Under the pieces are notes generated by a model. It was not told where the DNA came from. It did no database searches and saw only the letters and a program-made list of their open reading frames with translations. Shown here piece after piece: positions 52,771-64,000 of a stretch of 64,000 nucleotides of DNA. A program made the translations under genes and the position numbers. The number at the start of each line of letters is the position of its first letter. Position 1 is the stretch's first letter. This stretch comes from Crotophaga sulcirostris (Eukaryota; Chordata; Aves; Cuculiformes; Crotophagidae): assembly GCA_013397455.1 (NCBI GenBank), contig VYZB01000332.1, positions 731,965 through 795,964 on the forward strand. Direction: 5' to 3'.

Positions 52771-55700
52771 GAACTACAATTAGCAGTAGCTTGACTGAGT
52801 TCAGGTGGTGGCTGTGTGGCCACTTGCTCTGGTCCTCATGTGCTCCTGATCTCTGCACAAGCAGGATGAGAGGGATTCCCCTAGGCTGAGCCTGCTGGGG
52901 TTTGTGCATAGGTGAAGAGTGCCTTGAGGGCACAAAACAGGACCTGGGGAGCTTTTCTGGTTTGCAAAAGCGAAAGACTCTTGTTATTCCTGTAGAAGGG
53001 GAATACCAGCCTGTGCCCTGCCTTTCTGCAAAGCACACTTTGTCTGGAAAGACTTTATTTCATAACAAAACACCTTTCCTGCACTTTTTCAGCATAGGTA
53101 GCTATAGCATGAGCATGTAAGCACCTGGTGGCTGGGCAGGGGGGTCTCTAGGGAGACCCTTCCCACCTCCCCAGTGGCTCTTAGTGTGACCATGTTGTTC
53201 TGCCTTGCCTTTTCAGGCAGGTGTTTTGCAACCTTTAGCATTGTTTGGGTTCTATAGCAGAGTCAAATGTTAATAGGTCTGTTGTAGTAAAATGTTTTAT
53301 GGGACAATTTAGCTTTAGCTGTACCCTCCCCCTCTTCCCCTCTCGTTTTTCTACAAAAAAAAAGGGAAAAGACCTGCATGGTGCTGTTTATCAGAGTGTG
53401 AGAGGTCTCCTGATCATGCTTGCTGTCTTATCTCACTCAAGCAGGGAGTACCCTTGGGTAATAATTTTGTGTATATGTGGTGCTTCTCTCACCCATGGTG
53501 TGCAGATGATCCCGCCTTTCTTGACTTTGAGAAGGATTCATCCCACCCCACATAAATACCTAAGTCTGATGCCCACCCCCAGTGACAAGGGCTGTGCTCA
53601 GTAAGCTTGATGTCCACAGAGAGTCATGTTTTCCACCAGTCTCCTTCAGACAATCTGTCCCATGTCAGCCTCCCAGTCCTCCCACCACCAACTGTGGCAC
53701 AGGTAGGCTCAAATGGTTGGACATATTCCCTTACGTCCAGCAGTCTTTCCAGGTTAGAGGGGCAAATCCGGAAATAATGTATGCTTCTAATGCAAAACCA
53801 TTATTTTCAAAACAATCATTTTGGAAAATTGTGTTTGGAGCAAGGGAGGGATAAGGCACTGAACCAAGCATATCATATGTCAAGCTGCTTGATGTCTGTT
53901 CTCCAGCAGCTTCCCCAGCGTTAGTTTTCCTGGAAAGGTCTCAGCTGTGCTTGGACGTTCTGGAATGCTGAGATGCTTCAAGATCTGTGACCATGGTGGT
54001 TTTGGCTACCTGGCTTCTGGTTAAAAAGCCATCTGGAAGCCAGCAGAAGTGCTTTATGGGCACCCTGAAATCCAGTATTATTCAAGACAAAAGGCTTTGG
54101 AGTAGGATGTCTGGAAGCAGACATCTTCCAAGTGCTATAGCCACAGGGGTGAAGCATGCAGTCAAGTGGGAGCCAGGAGGGAGAAGAAGTGGAGAAGAGA
54201 AAATGAACTGTTTCACTCTTCAGAAACTTTCATGCTCTGCCTGTAACCATACCTGCTCTTAACCAAGTGAGCACACAGCTGGGGAAAGCAAACATCTGCA
54301 TCACAAGGAAGAAATGATCACGTCCATGTCTACTATGGTCCAGTGTGATCAAACAAGATTGACTTAAGCCAGCAGTAAAGATGGTGCTGGAACCTCAGTT
54401 GACCTTACCAGCCATCTGAGAACCCCACCACAGCTGCAAAAAAGACTCACATGGCAACAAAGATATTATTTTGATGCTCTCCTATTTAGGGAAATTCCAT
54501 AAAATTCAATAGCAACAGGAGCAAAGATGTTCACTATGCATCAGATAAAATTCTGATTTTTTCTGCATCCTGTAGAATTTAATACAGATTACGATCACTT
54601 CTATGACTGTCTAACAATTAATTTTCTATTCAGTTCTGCAGCCAGAATCTGAAACAGAAAACATATAGTTACTATTATAATGTGTGGTGCATCCTCCTAA
54701 GGATTTCTGCCTCTGAGATCCATAAAAGAAGTCTGTTCCCCCTCAGCTAAGGTTATCTTTTTGTCAGCATTTCCATTCTCCCCTAATCCCTCCTATTGTC
54801 AGAGGTCTTCAGTCAATTGCAAAGAAAATCCCTCCACTTGGAGGCCTAAGATCCACAATTCACCCTCTAAACAAAATTGCACAGACGTGGAGAACCATTG
54901 CAATGTTGAAATGTACAAATACATCTTGTGTTGTGGAGGAATCCCAAATCATGCACTTCTGCAAGAAAAAGGACTGGAAGGAAAATTTCCATGCATGCTG
55001 GCAAGGCAACAGGCATGCTAATTAGCTGGGCTGTTTGCTACTCTGGGTCTCAAAGGACCTGGGTCTGTTCAGGGATTTCTTAATTCTTTCCCTCATTTCC
55101 CACTTGTTTAGTTGTTTTGCTTTCTTCTTTTGGCCTTCACCTGTTTGATCTTGTGGGAGCAGCTATTAAAGATTCTGAGGAGGCCTTGTCAGTGAGTAAT
55201 TGCTAGCACCCAGTAAGTAGTTGAGCTAATCAGAGGTGTTAAATTGTACTGGGTTACTAAATACAGTAGGTCACCACTATGGTTTGCAGAATGGAGGTGA
55301 AGATGCTGAGGTAGCTGCCAGCACTTCTGAGCAGGCAATGAATGAGAGATATGTGGGCCCGGTAAGGACCATTTAAATTTATCTGTGGGTCCTCATTCAA
55401 GAAATTAGGTGACTCTTGGTCTTGGTAGCCTGGTGTCTAAGCACCTCCAACCCATGGTCTGGTCTTCCACTACATGAATTCCAGGTTTCATTACCCCACC
55501 ATGACTCGTCGTTCCTTATGCCAACTTGGAGTTTCAGTACAGCGGGTTGCGATACACACTGCGTGGGTAAACTCTGCTATGGTCTTTTCTTGTCACATGT
55601 TTATAGAGGTGGTTCTGATCTTGAATGAGGGCTTTGAAATCAATGTGCTGGATTTTGATGAGGATCTCTACAACCTGAGTCCTTCTTTGCTTGGAGAACT

Positions 55701-56141
55701 CTAAAACCTGAGTTACTTGCATTGCTGTTTTTCCGTCCTCTAAGCTTTCTCTGGTAAAGGACATGTTTTGTGACCCTTATCTTGTGGGGCAATAGGCTTT
55801 GACACATTGCACCACCTGGGCCACCAATGTATTAGATCAAAGCTTCTACATCAGGCAGCGACTGAGTCTTCATACCTGAGAAGCAGGTGCAGACATTACA
55901 CAGGGCCTGGCTGATGGACAGAACTCTTCAACAGAAAATGTAAAAATGTTGTACCGTTTGCTTTCTCCTCCCTTAAATTTTAGCCAGTACTCCTGTCATC
56001 CTGCTGCTTCATGCCTTTGTCTCTGAAGAAGCACGTCCTGGACTTCTCTTGCAGTGTTACCCTAACTGTGTTCACCTTGGTTATGTACCTCAACTAGAAG
56101 TGACCATTGCATTTTGCTCTCCTCGTATTAGAATCGTTGAC
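52771..56141. other. Intergenic, unique sequence
   Basis: No exon or known repeat is recognised. Short frames at 53245-53604 and 53582-53854 have no motif. Confidence 0.4.
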
Positions 56142-56487
56142 TCATAGAATGGTTTGGGTTGGAAGTAACCTTAAAGATCATCCAGCTCCAACCCCCCTGC
56201 CATGGGCAGGGACACCTTCCACTCAATCAGGTTGCTCAAAGCCTCATACAACCTCACTTTGAACACCTGCATGGATGGGGCATCCACAGCTTCCTTGGGC
56301 AACCTGTGCCAGTGCCTCAACACCCTCACAGGAAAATATTTCTTCCTAATACCTCATCTAAATCTCCCCTCTTTCAGCTTCAAGCTGTTACCTCTCATCC
56401 TATCCCTGCACTCCCTTATAAAGAGACCCTCCCCAGATTTTTTGTGCCCCCCCTTTAAGTACTGGAAGGCTGCTAGAAGGTCTCCCT
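56142..56487 (-). mobile_element. CR1 LINE 3' fragment
   Basis: The + strand begins TCATAGAATGGTTTGGGTTGG, the complement of a CR1 3' end, with the standard 3' UTR to 'ctttaagtactggaaggctgctagaaggtctccctg'. Very similar in extent and sequence to the copy at 3244-3580. Element on the minus strand, inactive. Confidence 0.94.
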
Positions 56488-59400
56488 GAATTGCTTTCCC
56501 CATATTGCTCACCGAAACTCTAAACTGTGCCTTGGATGGACCACTTATGTCAGCTTTTATCATCTGTTGGCAAGAGACTTGGCTTGATTTTCCTTTTCGT
56601 AAAACATGACTGTGAGTGAAGTGCTGGATCTAAAACAATGGCAGGGGAACTAAACCACTTTTTTTTACCCCTGCCTCTCCAGTGCATGGACCTCATTTGA
56701 ATGAGGGCTCCTTTTGCTGTCCTATGTAGAATCTATGTAGAAATTTCTGTCAGGATAGTGAAAGTATTTCATTGAAGCTGAAACTTTGTGTTGAAAGTGT
56801 AGAATTTTTGTCCAGAGAGAAATATCCTGTTCTAAAGTATATGAAGAGGGGATGAATTTGGTGATGACCCCAGAAGGGAGAAACTGAACTTTGTGTCACT
56901 ACCATGGCTTGAAACGCACTGTGCTGTGTCCAGTGTGAACTGTCCTGCTCACAGTTTATTGGCTATTGCAGGTGCATTGTTTTTGTCCTCTGGGACCTTT
57001 TCCACTTTATATGGGTAGTTCAATAACCATTAGGTAGGGAGAAGGTAGGAAAGAAACTTCCTTCTTTTCGTCCCTCCTTCCCTCCCTCCTTTGCATGTCT
57101 ACAAGAACGTAAGGTTGCGGCTTTGCAGAACCAGATTTAAAAATTCTCTGTAACGCTCATCATTTCCTACCCTGACTTAACCCCCTGGGAGGTCTCGGTA
57201 CTGCTGCAGGGATGCCAGGGATGTGAATACCTCTATATATCCCAATGCATGATTCCCAAAGAGGAACATTTCAGTTATTCTGATACTCTGGTTTTGGTTT
57301 TTTGGTTTTATTTTGGTCTCAACATTAATTTTCCATTTTTAAAGACCATTGACATGCTCCCTCCAAATATTAACTTGCTACTCCTCTCCTGTGATGTATC
57401 GGAGGCCCTTTGGGGCAGCTATGAGCACCACAGATTATCTTCAGAGAAACTGGGTTTTTCCTGTTTTACTTGCTGGTTTTCATCACTCATTCTTCAACCT
57501 GGAAAAAAACCCAAAACAACCTTGTGTACAGGAACCCAGACAGACTGGATTGTACCAACAGGATAAGACACAAACTGCATATTACACTACCAATCCCACA
57601 AAGCCCAAATCCATTCAAATTTTAATTATTTTTAAACACCTAGATAACCTGTACAGCTTATAGAGAGTCTAGTTTGCCTTATCTACACATGTCTTTTTTG
57701 TTGTTTGCTTTCTTCTTGCCGTGTCCTCTTGTCTGTCTGTCCTTGGCAAGAGAGAAGCTGCCACATCTTGGGCATTAGAGGAAAGCTTTTCATGCTGTAG
57801 GCTTATAAATAATAATAGAAACCTATTCATACTGTTCATACAGTGAATGCAAGTTAAGCGCTGTCCGTATCTGGAAGAAGTATTCATATTTTATGAGAAA
57901 ACCTGCACAGCCAGCTAAGCACACACAATACTGAGATGTCCTGAACAGGTAAACAGATAGCAATCTAGACTATAAATTGTGTTTCCTCACCAGGAGTAGG
58001 AACCTGTTTGGTTTTCCAGGATTACTCCAGCCTTCTCACACAGAGTGTGGCAGGGGGTTCAGAGGGGTGTGTGCATGAGTACAAGGGTCATCTTACGTTC
58101 TTCGCACTGAATCTTAACACAGATATTTTTACCACAAATGTAACACTAGAAACAATCAACAGATGTTAAAAATGTGTTGTCTTAATGACCTATTTCATAT
58201 TCAAGTTCAGTTCCAGAATTCCCTTCTCAGCCACTAATTTGCATAACGTTTTATTCACGCTCGTTAACTATCAGGAGACTCTCTAACTCAGCAAAAGTGG
58301 ATATTCATCAATTTCCCTTTGATAATGAATTGATATGACACCGAAAACCATTGTAAGCCTTCCTGTACCTGCTGCAGAACCTGGAAAGAGTGTGTTGTGT
58401 GGCCTGCTTGCTTCACATCTGAAAAGGATGCCTTAGGGGAATTCTTGTGTTTGATTTCGGTGGAATAAATGAACCCTAAAGAGAAGCAGTAAAAAATATG
58501 AGACCAGGAGTGCATGCTAATGAACTCAGGCCTTCCTAACCATGAAGATTTGCGAAAACTCCCTCAAATACTGCCTCAAGTCCAGGAATCTCCTCCAGTT
58601 ATCAGTTAAAGCCTTCAAAGCTGCAGGAATGTTACCAACAAGGGAAAGAGAAGCAAGGGAGGAAACAGCATGACCAACAATCAAAAATCAATCCTAAATC
58701 TGACTGACCAATCAGCTTGCATCCCTCCTACCATTACCTAGACCATGTCAAACTGCATCAGGTCTTCACACAAGAGCAGCCACCCCCGCATCACATGAAA
58801 AGAAAACAGATGATAGCCCAATGTGCAAGAGTGGAGAAGATCAGAAAATTTTCAATCTCTAAAGGCCGTTGAGTAGTCTGGATTTTTTCTTTTTTTTATG
58901 CTTCTGGAAAACTTGGGATGCTTGGGACACGCTGAGTTTGTTTTCAGAGGGAGTTGCCTTGATGTCAATGAAATTCGTAATGGTAATGGCACAGAGGAAC
59001 ACAGCAAAAAGAAGTTTAGTGTGGCACATTGTAAAGAGAGGGAAACTGAAATGTGAAGCCTAATTTGGAATGACTTGTTTCTACATAGTCCAACTAGACA
59101 TGGAGAAGCTTCAAATGCTGTTTTTTGTTTTTGAAATATGCCTGTGTGGTTATGTACTCTGGGGACTGAATCAGAAATTTTCCCAATATTTGGTCCAAAT
59201 GTGTCGGCAATGGCCAGAAATATAGACCTCTTTTGGGATGATTAATCTGATACAACTTAGCCGTTTCTTTTGGAATAGGAAGCCTTGTGCTCTCAGTTCC
59301 ATGGCAGTTTTAATGCTGACTAGAAGTAGGACTGTGCTGAATGGCTGAGCTCTAGTGGTCTTCATTGCTGTCTGTGTTTAACAAGATAACACCCTGGGCT

Positions 59401-62289
59401 GTGCCAAGCTTCCTTCAATTTCCTTCAATTGTCCAGTGAGAGAAATACCTTCTGAGTATACAAGTCAAAAGCCACCAGTTACCTGTGTGAAACTGTACCG
59501 GATTTCATCCCTGATGAGTGAGGGAGGACCATAGCCAGCCCAGCAGCTCTTTGTAGCAACTTTGCCAATGAGGGGGTAGAAAATGAAAGGGAGCTAGGAA
59601 AAAACATAAATGCCAGTCGGAACCAGAACAGGGTGGATTTGCTTCTGCATGGAAGAAGAAGGTACTGGGGAGGGCCTTTCTCATCCCCCTCTGCTCTGAA
59701 TCCAGAAGGACTCTGCGTTTTACAGTCCCAAGTTGTGAATTGAAGTATTTCTAGGACAAAGCCAAGGCTCAGTTAATAATGTAAGACAATTCTGGGAGTG
59801 GGGGTAGGGGATAGCCTGCTGTTCCTTGTATTGATCAGGAATTAATGTCTTACCTTTAAAAATGCAATGGAGAAGCTCAGTGTGATTGTGAAGCCCTACT
59901 TTGTGCTGTGATCGGTTACCTCTGGAGACCCACGGAGCTCAGGCTGCTGATTACAGATGCATTTGGAAAACCCTGAATTTTCAATTTTTCACACGAATCT
60001 CATAAAGCGAAACAGACTCCTGCTGGGATTTATGAAAACTGGTTTACTCTCCACTGCACTCAATACATCTACTCCTTAGCTAAGTTGGGAGAGTGCTCCA
60101 ACCAGAGAGGCACTGCAAGAATTATTCCACCCTCAGCAAGTTAATTGCTGCATCGTCAAGTAGCATAGTTATCCTGTCCCTTCTGGTTTCTCTCTCTTCC
60201 CCCCGCCCCTCTTCCTCTCTAAGAGCTGACGTGTGATGTCTTTTATTTTTTTTCTCCTCCTTGCCATCTGTTTCATGTTTGTAACTTGGGTAGGGTGGGT
60301 GTGTGGTAGCAGAGCTTGTGATGAAGTTTGCTGGTGGAGGCATTTCTTTCACTCTGTTAATTAGATTTGTGTTTTCGTTACTCCCAGTTCTAAGGACCAT
60401 GCAAATAAGACTAAATTATGCATCAGTGATATGCCCCAGTGTTTAAAACATTCTTATTGTTGGGGGACACCAGCTCTATTCCATATTCCTCCCTTTCTTG
60501 GAATTCAATTATATTTAAACTATTAACAGGGAAAGTCTAAAAATTCTATTAAAATGTCAGTTTAATAAATCTTCCTAGGTTTAATATTTCATTTCTGGAA
60601 CAGGGAAAGGGGAGGATGAATTATGACAGTTTTAAGTTTTCCCAGAGCAGTCTCTGCGTGTTAAATTGTCTGTAACTCTCGAAATGTTTCTGAACTTATC
60701 TCTGTTTGTAAAACAATTTGAGGCAATGGGAGGGTATTTACTGGAATCGGGCACTTCAAGTCCAGATTTGAAACATGTCACGGCTGGGGGAATTTGGACC
60801 CAGCCCTTTGGTTCAAACCATAACAGCGAAACAAGGGAAATGTTATGTTTCATGCCCCGTCTCCCCTTCCCTCTCCAGGCTCTCGGAGATGGCGCTATCT
60901 GGCCTTAGACTTGGACTCAGCAGTATTCAAAATGGAATAGATTGCTGTTGTTTTTCATTTCTCTCTTCCTCCATGTGCCACTTCAGGAATATCAAGGGAC
61001 TTGCTGTCACTCTGGCTGGTCCCCTGTTGTGCTGTGCACCACGTGAACATCCCCTGTAAGGGATGCTTTCTTCTCCCCCTCTCTCTGTGCTCTGTACTTC
61101 AACTCTTAGTAAATGCCGAAATCGTGTCTCCTCTGTTTGCTTCAGCTGACTCCTGATTTGAAGCTGTTCCAGTGTCTTATGCGCAGGGAGTTTTCTACTA
61201 TCTCCTCTCAGCGTTCCTGTGCTTGAAATCAAGACTCCTATATGACCATATAAAGAGATTGCAATGTTTTAGCCCAAAAAAAGAAAATCCAGCTCTTCAT
61301 TATGCATCCTTACGGCTGTAATATAGAGGATGCAGGTGAGGTAGTTGTTTTGAGACCTGGGACATGAACGGCGCCTTGTGAGAGGATTGCTCCTACCAGG
61401 TGAAGATTTGAGAGCTAAACATCCCTTTGTGTGGGGTTTTGTGGGCACCATTTGGGAGGCCAAAGAAGATCCAGGTGATGATTTGACCCAAGTGAGTCTG
61501 CTTCCACCTGAAGTCCTCCTGGGCCTGTGTGGAGACAATGATGAGGACCATGTTGTGGGTGATATTTTTACAGAGCGATTTGTAGTCCTGCTCTGCCTGT
61601 CTCATAAAAATGTGGGGATTTGCTAGTATTTAGATGGTTGTAATGGCAGAAAGCTAGGAATGGCAGGTCTGACCTTGCTTGAAGGGACTAGCTGGGGTTC
61701 CTTTGGAGCTGCCTACAAACAGTGATGAATCGTGATTTGTACTGGCTCTGCAGACATCGCCTGTGTGTTGGGGGCAGATCCGGGACTGGGAGCAAATCCA
61801 GCAAATGTGGGATCTTCAGAATGTGGATGCTGGGAAAAAAAAATCCAGCTGCCCCACCATAGGGTGGACTGATGCTGGAGTTGATGCACGTGAGGATCTA
61901 TATTGAGATGGAAGAGATTTTCGTTACTTTCTTGGCTTTGCTGGAATCCCTGTGTGCTTTCAGTTAACTGCTTGTGCAACAGGGAAATGTAGTTGGTATG
62001 GGCTCTGCCATAAGCAATGAAATCTCTCTGATAGGAGATACTTTCATGTTGCTATGGGTGTTGGTCATATGGCACTGAATGAGAAATGAGTCCCCCTAAC
62101 AGCCCTGCTGACCAGCGACCTTGGAAGACAAGCATTTTGCAGGGTGTCTGGCAGTGCTTTTCCAAAATGGAAATGGATGCAGCCTGGGACAGCCTACTGA
62201 AAAAGTCAAACACTTCTAACCTCCTTCTTGTAATCACATTTTCATATTGTCCCAAATATTTAAGGTCAGTTGAGTTGAATTACTTTCAG
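56488..62289. other. Intergenic, mostly unique sequence
   Basis: No host exon is recognised. Pyrimidine-rich low complexity lies at 57059-57093 (CCTT type) and 60176-60260. The block 61310-61900 is GC-richer with overlapping open frames on both strands (61378-61626 + and 61269-61538 -) but matches nothing I know. Confidence 0.4.
57059..57093. repeat. Polypyrimidine (CCTT)n repeat
   Basis: CTTCCTTCTTTTCGTCCCTCCTTCCCTCCCTCCTTT, an imperfect pyrimidine microsatellite. Confidence 0.75.
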
Positions 62290-62400
62290 AGTATCACAGT
62301 ATTTCAATGTTGGAAAGGACCTTTGAGATCATTGAGTCCAGCCTATAACTCAACACTAGCACTAACAACACCACCAACTCATCATCTAAATCATGGCACT
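62290..62400 (-). mobile_element. Short degraded CR1 3' fragment
   Basis: 'agtatcacagtatttcaatgttggaaaggacctttgagatcattgagtccagcc' is a diverged CR1 3' end (cf. 'atcatagaat...ggttggaaaagacctctgagatcatcgagtccaacc'). Only about 110 bp remain. Confidence 0.75.
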
Positions 62401-62594
62401 TTATTCAAGCCTTGGAAATGGAGAAAGCCTGTGACCAGCAAGAAGGTTCAAAACATTCTCAGTAGATTCTGTGGAGATAAGAGGTGATAAATGATACTGA
62501 TCTAATGCCTTGGTCAGCAGGCCTGTGGTGAGTAGCTAATGCCAGGCTGCAGGAGGAGCGGGAGGGGTGCAGTGCTTTGTTTGAGTGAATAAAC

Positions 62595-62640
62595 CATGCA
62601 TGTTCATGGAATATTAATTAATAATAAATGAACATGCATG
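62595..62640. repeat. Perfect 13-bp inverted repeat around a TAATTA-rich loop
   Basis: CATGCATGTTCAT at 62595-62607 is the exact reverse complement of ATGAACATGCATG at 62628-62640. The 20-base spacer is GGAATATTAATTAATAATAA. No transposon ends or target duplications are seen. Confidence 0.85.
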
Positions 62641-64000
62641 AATTATTCATGCTCATAAAAGCAAATTTGCCCTGAAGGCATAACACAAGATAGGTTTTAA
62701 GAAAGATTTTTTAAAAAAAAATTTTTTTTTGAACTAAGGGATGGATTTGTATAGGGCATAACTGATTGGTGGTAATTTGAATACAAATGCAGTGTGACTG
62801 CCATAGCCACAGTCGAGCCGGTGTATCTCAGCATACTGAACAGGCACTTCTGCTTCCACTAATGCTATTTTAGTCATTCATTCGTCTTCCAAGATGCATA
62901 TAGGGACCTACTTGCTCTGAATCCCATTTGACTCTAGTGGGCCAAAACCAGTCCCCTGGGTTAACACCATTGCTGTTGCAACAGGGATGGATTTGTCCCT
63001 GCACGTTTGTTCTGCTGACAGATTTGTTCCACCAGCGTGTAGCGCAGATGTCTCATACATGATGCAGGATGTCAGGTAAGATTTGAAGCAGTGAGCTGAA
63101 GTAGGGAATACTGCCTCTGTGTTTTAACTCTAGATTATGCTAAACAAGCCAACAGAACCTTTTTCTGTGCTGGTGTCTGTTCTTCTGGTCAAGAAAATAA
63201 ATCCTTGTAAGGTGGATTTAGGTAAAATAAAGGCTTTGTGTCTTGGTGATTGCCACCATGCCACCAGAGACTGCAAATTGTCCATAACTTAGGTATCTTG
63301 ACTTAGCTTTGGGCTTGACTTTGGCAAGGCAAAAATGGGTTGCTGCAAGAGCTACATCTAGGGCAGATGTCACTGTGGGACTGTTGCATTGCTTGCTGTG
63401 CTCTCTAAAAGCTGACCTTGCAGGGACCAGAGTCCTAATGTGTTGTAGCCATGCAAAGAAATGTGGGCAAGTATCTTGCCAAGTACCCTGCTCCATCGCT
63501 GGTCTATGAAATGAAATGCAAAAGTTTTCTCAACATTTGAGGCTGTTAAATATTCTCACGTCATCATCATCCAGAGTTAGATGCTGAAACGTGGCCCTCA
63601 CCTATCCACATCCCTGAACAATTTTCATGACAAGATACTCTTGGCCTCTCCTGAAGAGATGTGGGCAAACTGTGCAAGCTGTTGCTACTCTTGGCCAGGA
63701 GCTGCCTGTTGAAGGTGGGTAATTTGTAGCAATCCCTGGGTGCTAAAACCTCTCAAAATGTTACTGTTCCTCGCAGGAAAGATGTCTGGGCAGTGCATGA
63801 CTGTGAAATTGTGAACACATCTCTGGAAAGCGGGTCAGGACCTGTGAAAGGGGAAGATGGTTTGGACATTTGCTGAGTTCTGCTGGAGGGATCTCAAGGG
63901 CTGGCAGGGTGGTGGATGTAGGGCAAAGATGCAGAGCAGCACAGGAGAAAGATGGTGCTCATCAGCCTCTCAGCCATCATTTCATGGGAAAACATCAGGA
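62641..64000. other. Intergenic, unique sequence to the window end
   Basis: An A/T homopolymer run occurs at about 62709-62730. No exon, CpG island or repeat is recognised before the window ends. Confidence 0.4.

Noticed and set aside
29633..64000. ACVR2B or EXOG exons expected from mammalian gene order
   Set aside because: I looked for the cysteine-rich extracellular domain and kinase motifs of ACVR2B and nuclease motifs of EXOG and found no matching sequence.

Overview
This window looks like nuclear DNA from a bird. The main reasons are at least thirteen fragments of CR1 LINEs with the usual avian 3' end (tails built from ATTCTATG/ATTCTGTG-type 8-mers), an LTR of a type I know from bird genomes, a mariner DNA transposon, and GT-AG spliced exons of a vertebrate gene separated by kilobases of AT-rich non-coding sequence. 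I cannot name the species.

The only host gene I can support is the 3' end of XYLB (xylulokinase) on the + strand. Its last four coding exons lie at 14340-14398, 18264-18351, 20888-20982 and 29633-29716. Their splice phases agree across all three introns, and they encode the last 107 codons of this FGGY-family sugar kinase. Everything left of 14340 is best read as upstream XYLB intron. I recognised no earlier exon there, although a 380-base assembly gap (11593-11972) could hide one. Right of 29716 come the 3' UTR and then about 34 kb in which I find no convincing host exon. In mammals ACVR2B follows XYLB, so this stretch is probably the XYLB-ACVR2B intergenic region (inference from synteny only).

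The non-genic sequence is mostly unique, with repeats of several ages. There are young to middle-aged CR1 fragments in both orientations, one more diverged CR1/L3-like relic near 37.3 kb, faint MIR/L2-like remnants (about 3.9, 14.2, 27.5 and 31.8 kb), a probable LTR at 9.4-10.2 kb, and a clear LTR at 38273-39415 read from the minus strand. A 569-bp, internally deleted and frameshifted mariner copy has inserted inside that LTR, with flanking TA dinucleotides and matching inverted ends. It is the most informative structure in the window. A polypurine tract directly abuts the LTR, which suggests a 3' LTR with some internal retroviral sequence to its right.

I found no evidence of a new multi-gene system. 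The observations most worth checking are the nested mariner, the GTGATACT repeat at the edge of the assembly gap, unusually open CR1 ORF2 tails, a perfect 13-bp inverted repeat in a TAATTA-rich block at 62.6 kb, and a few non-repetitive blocks that could be conserved regulatory elements.
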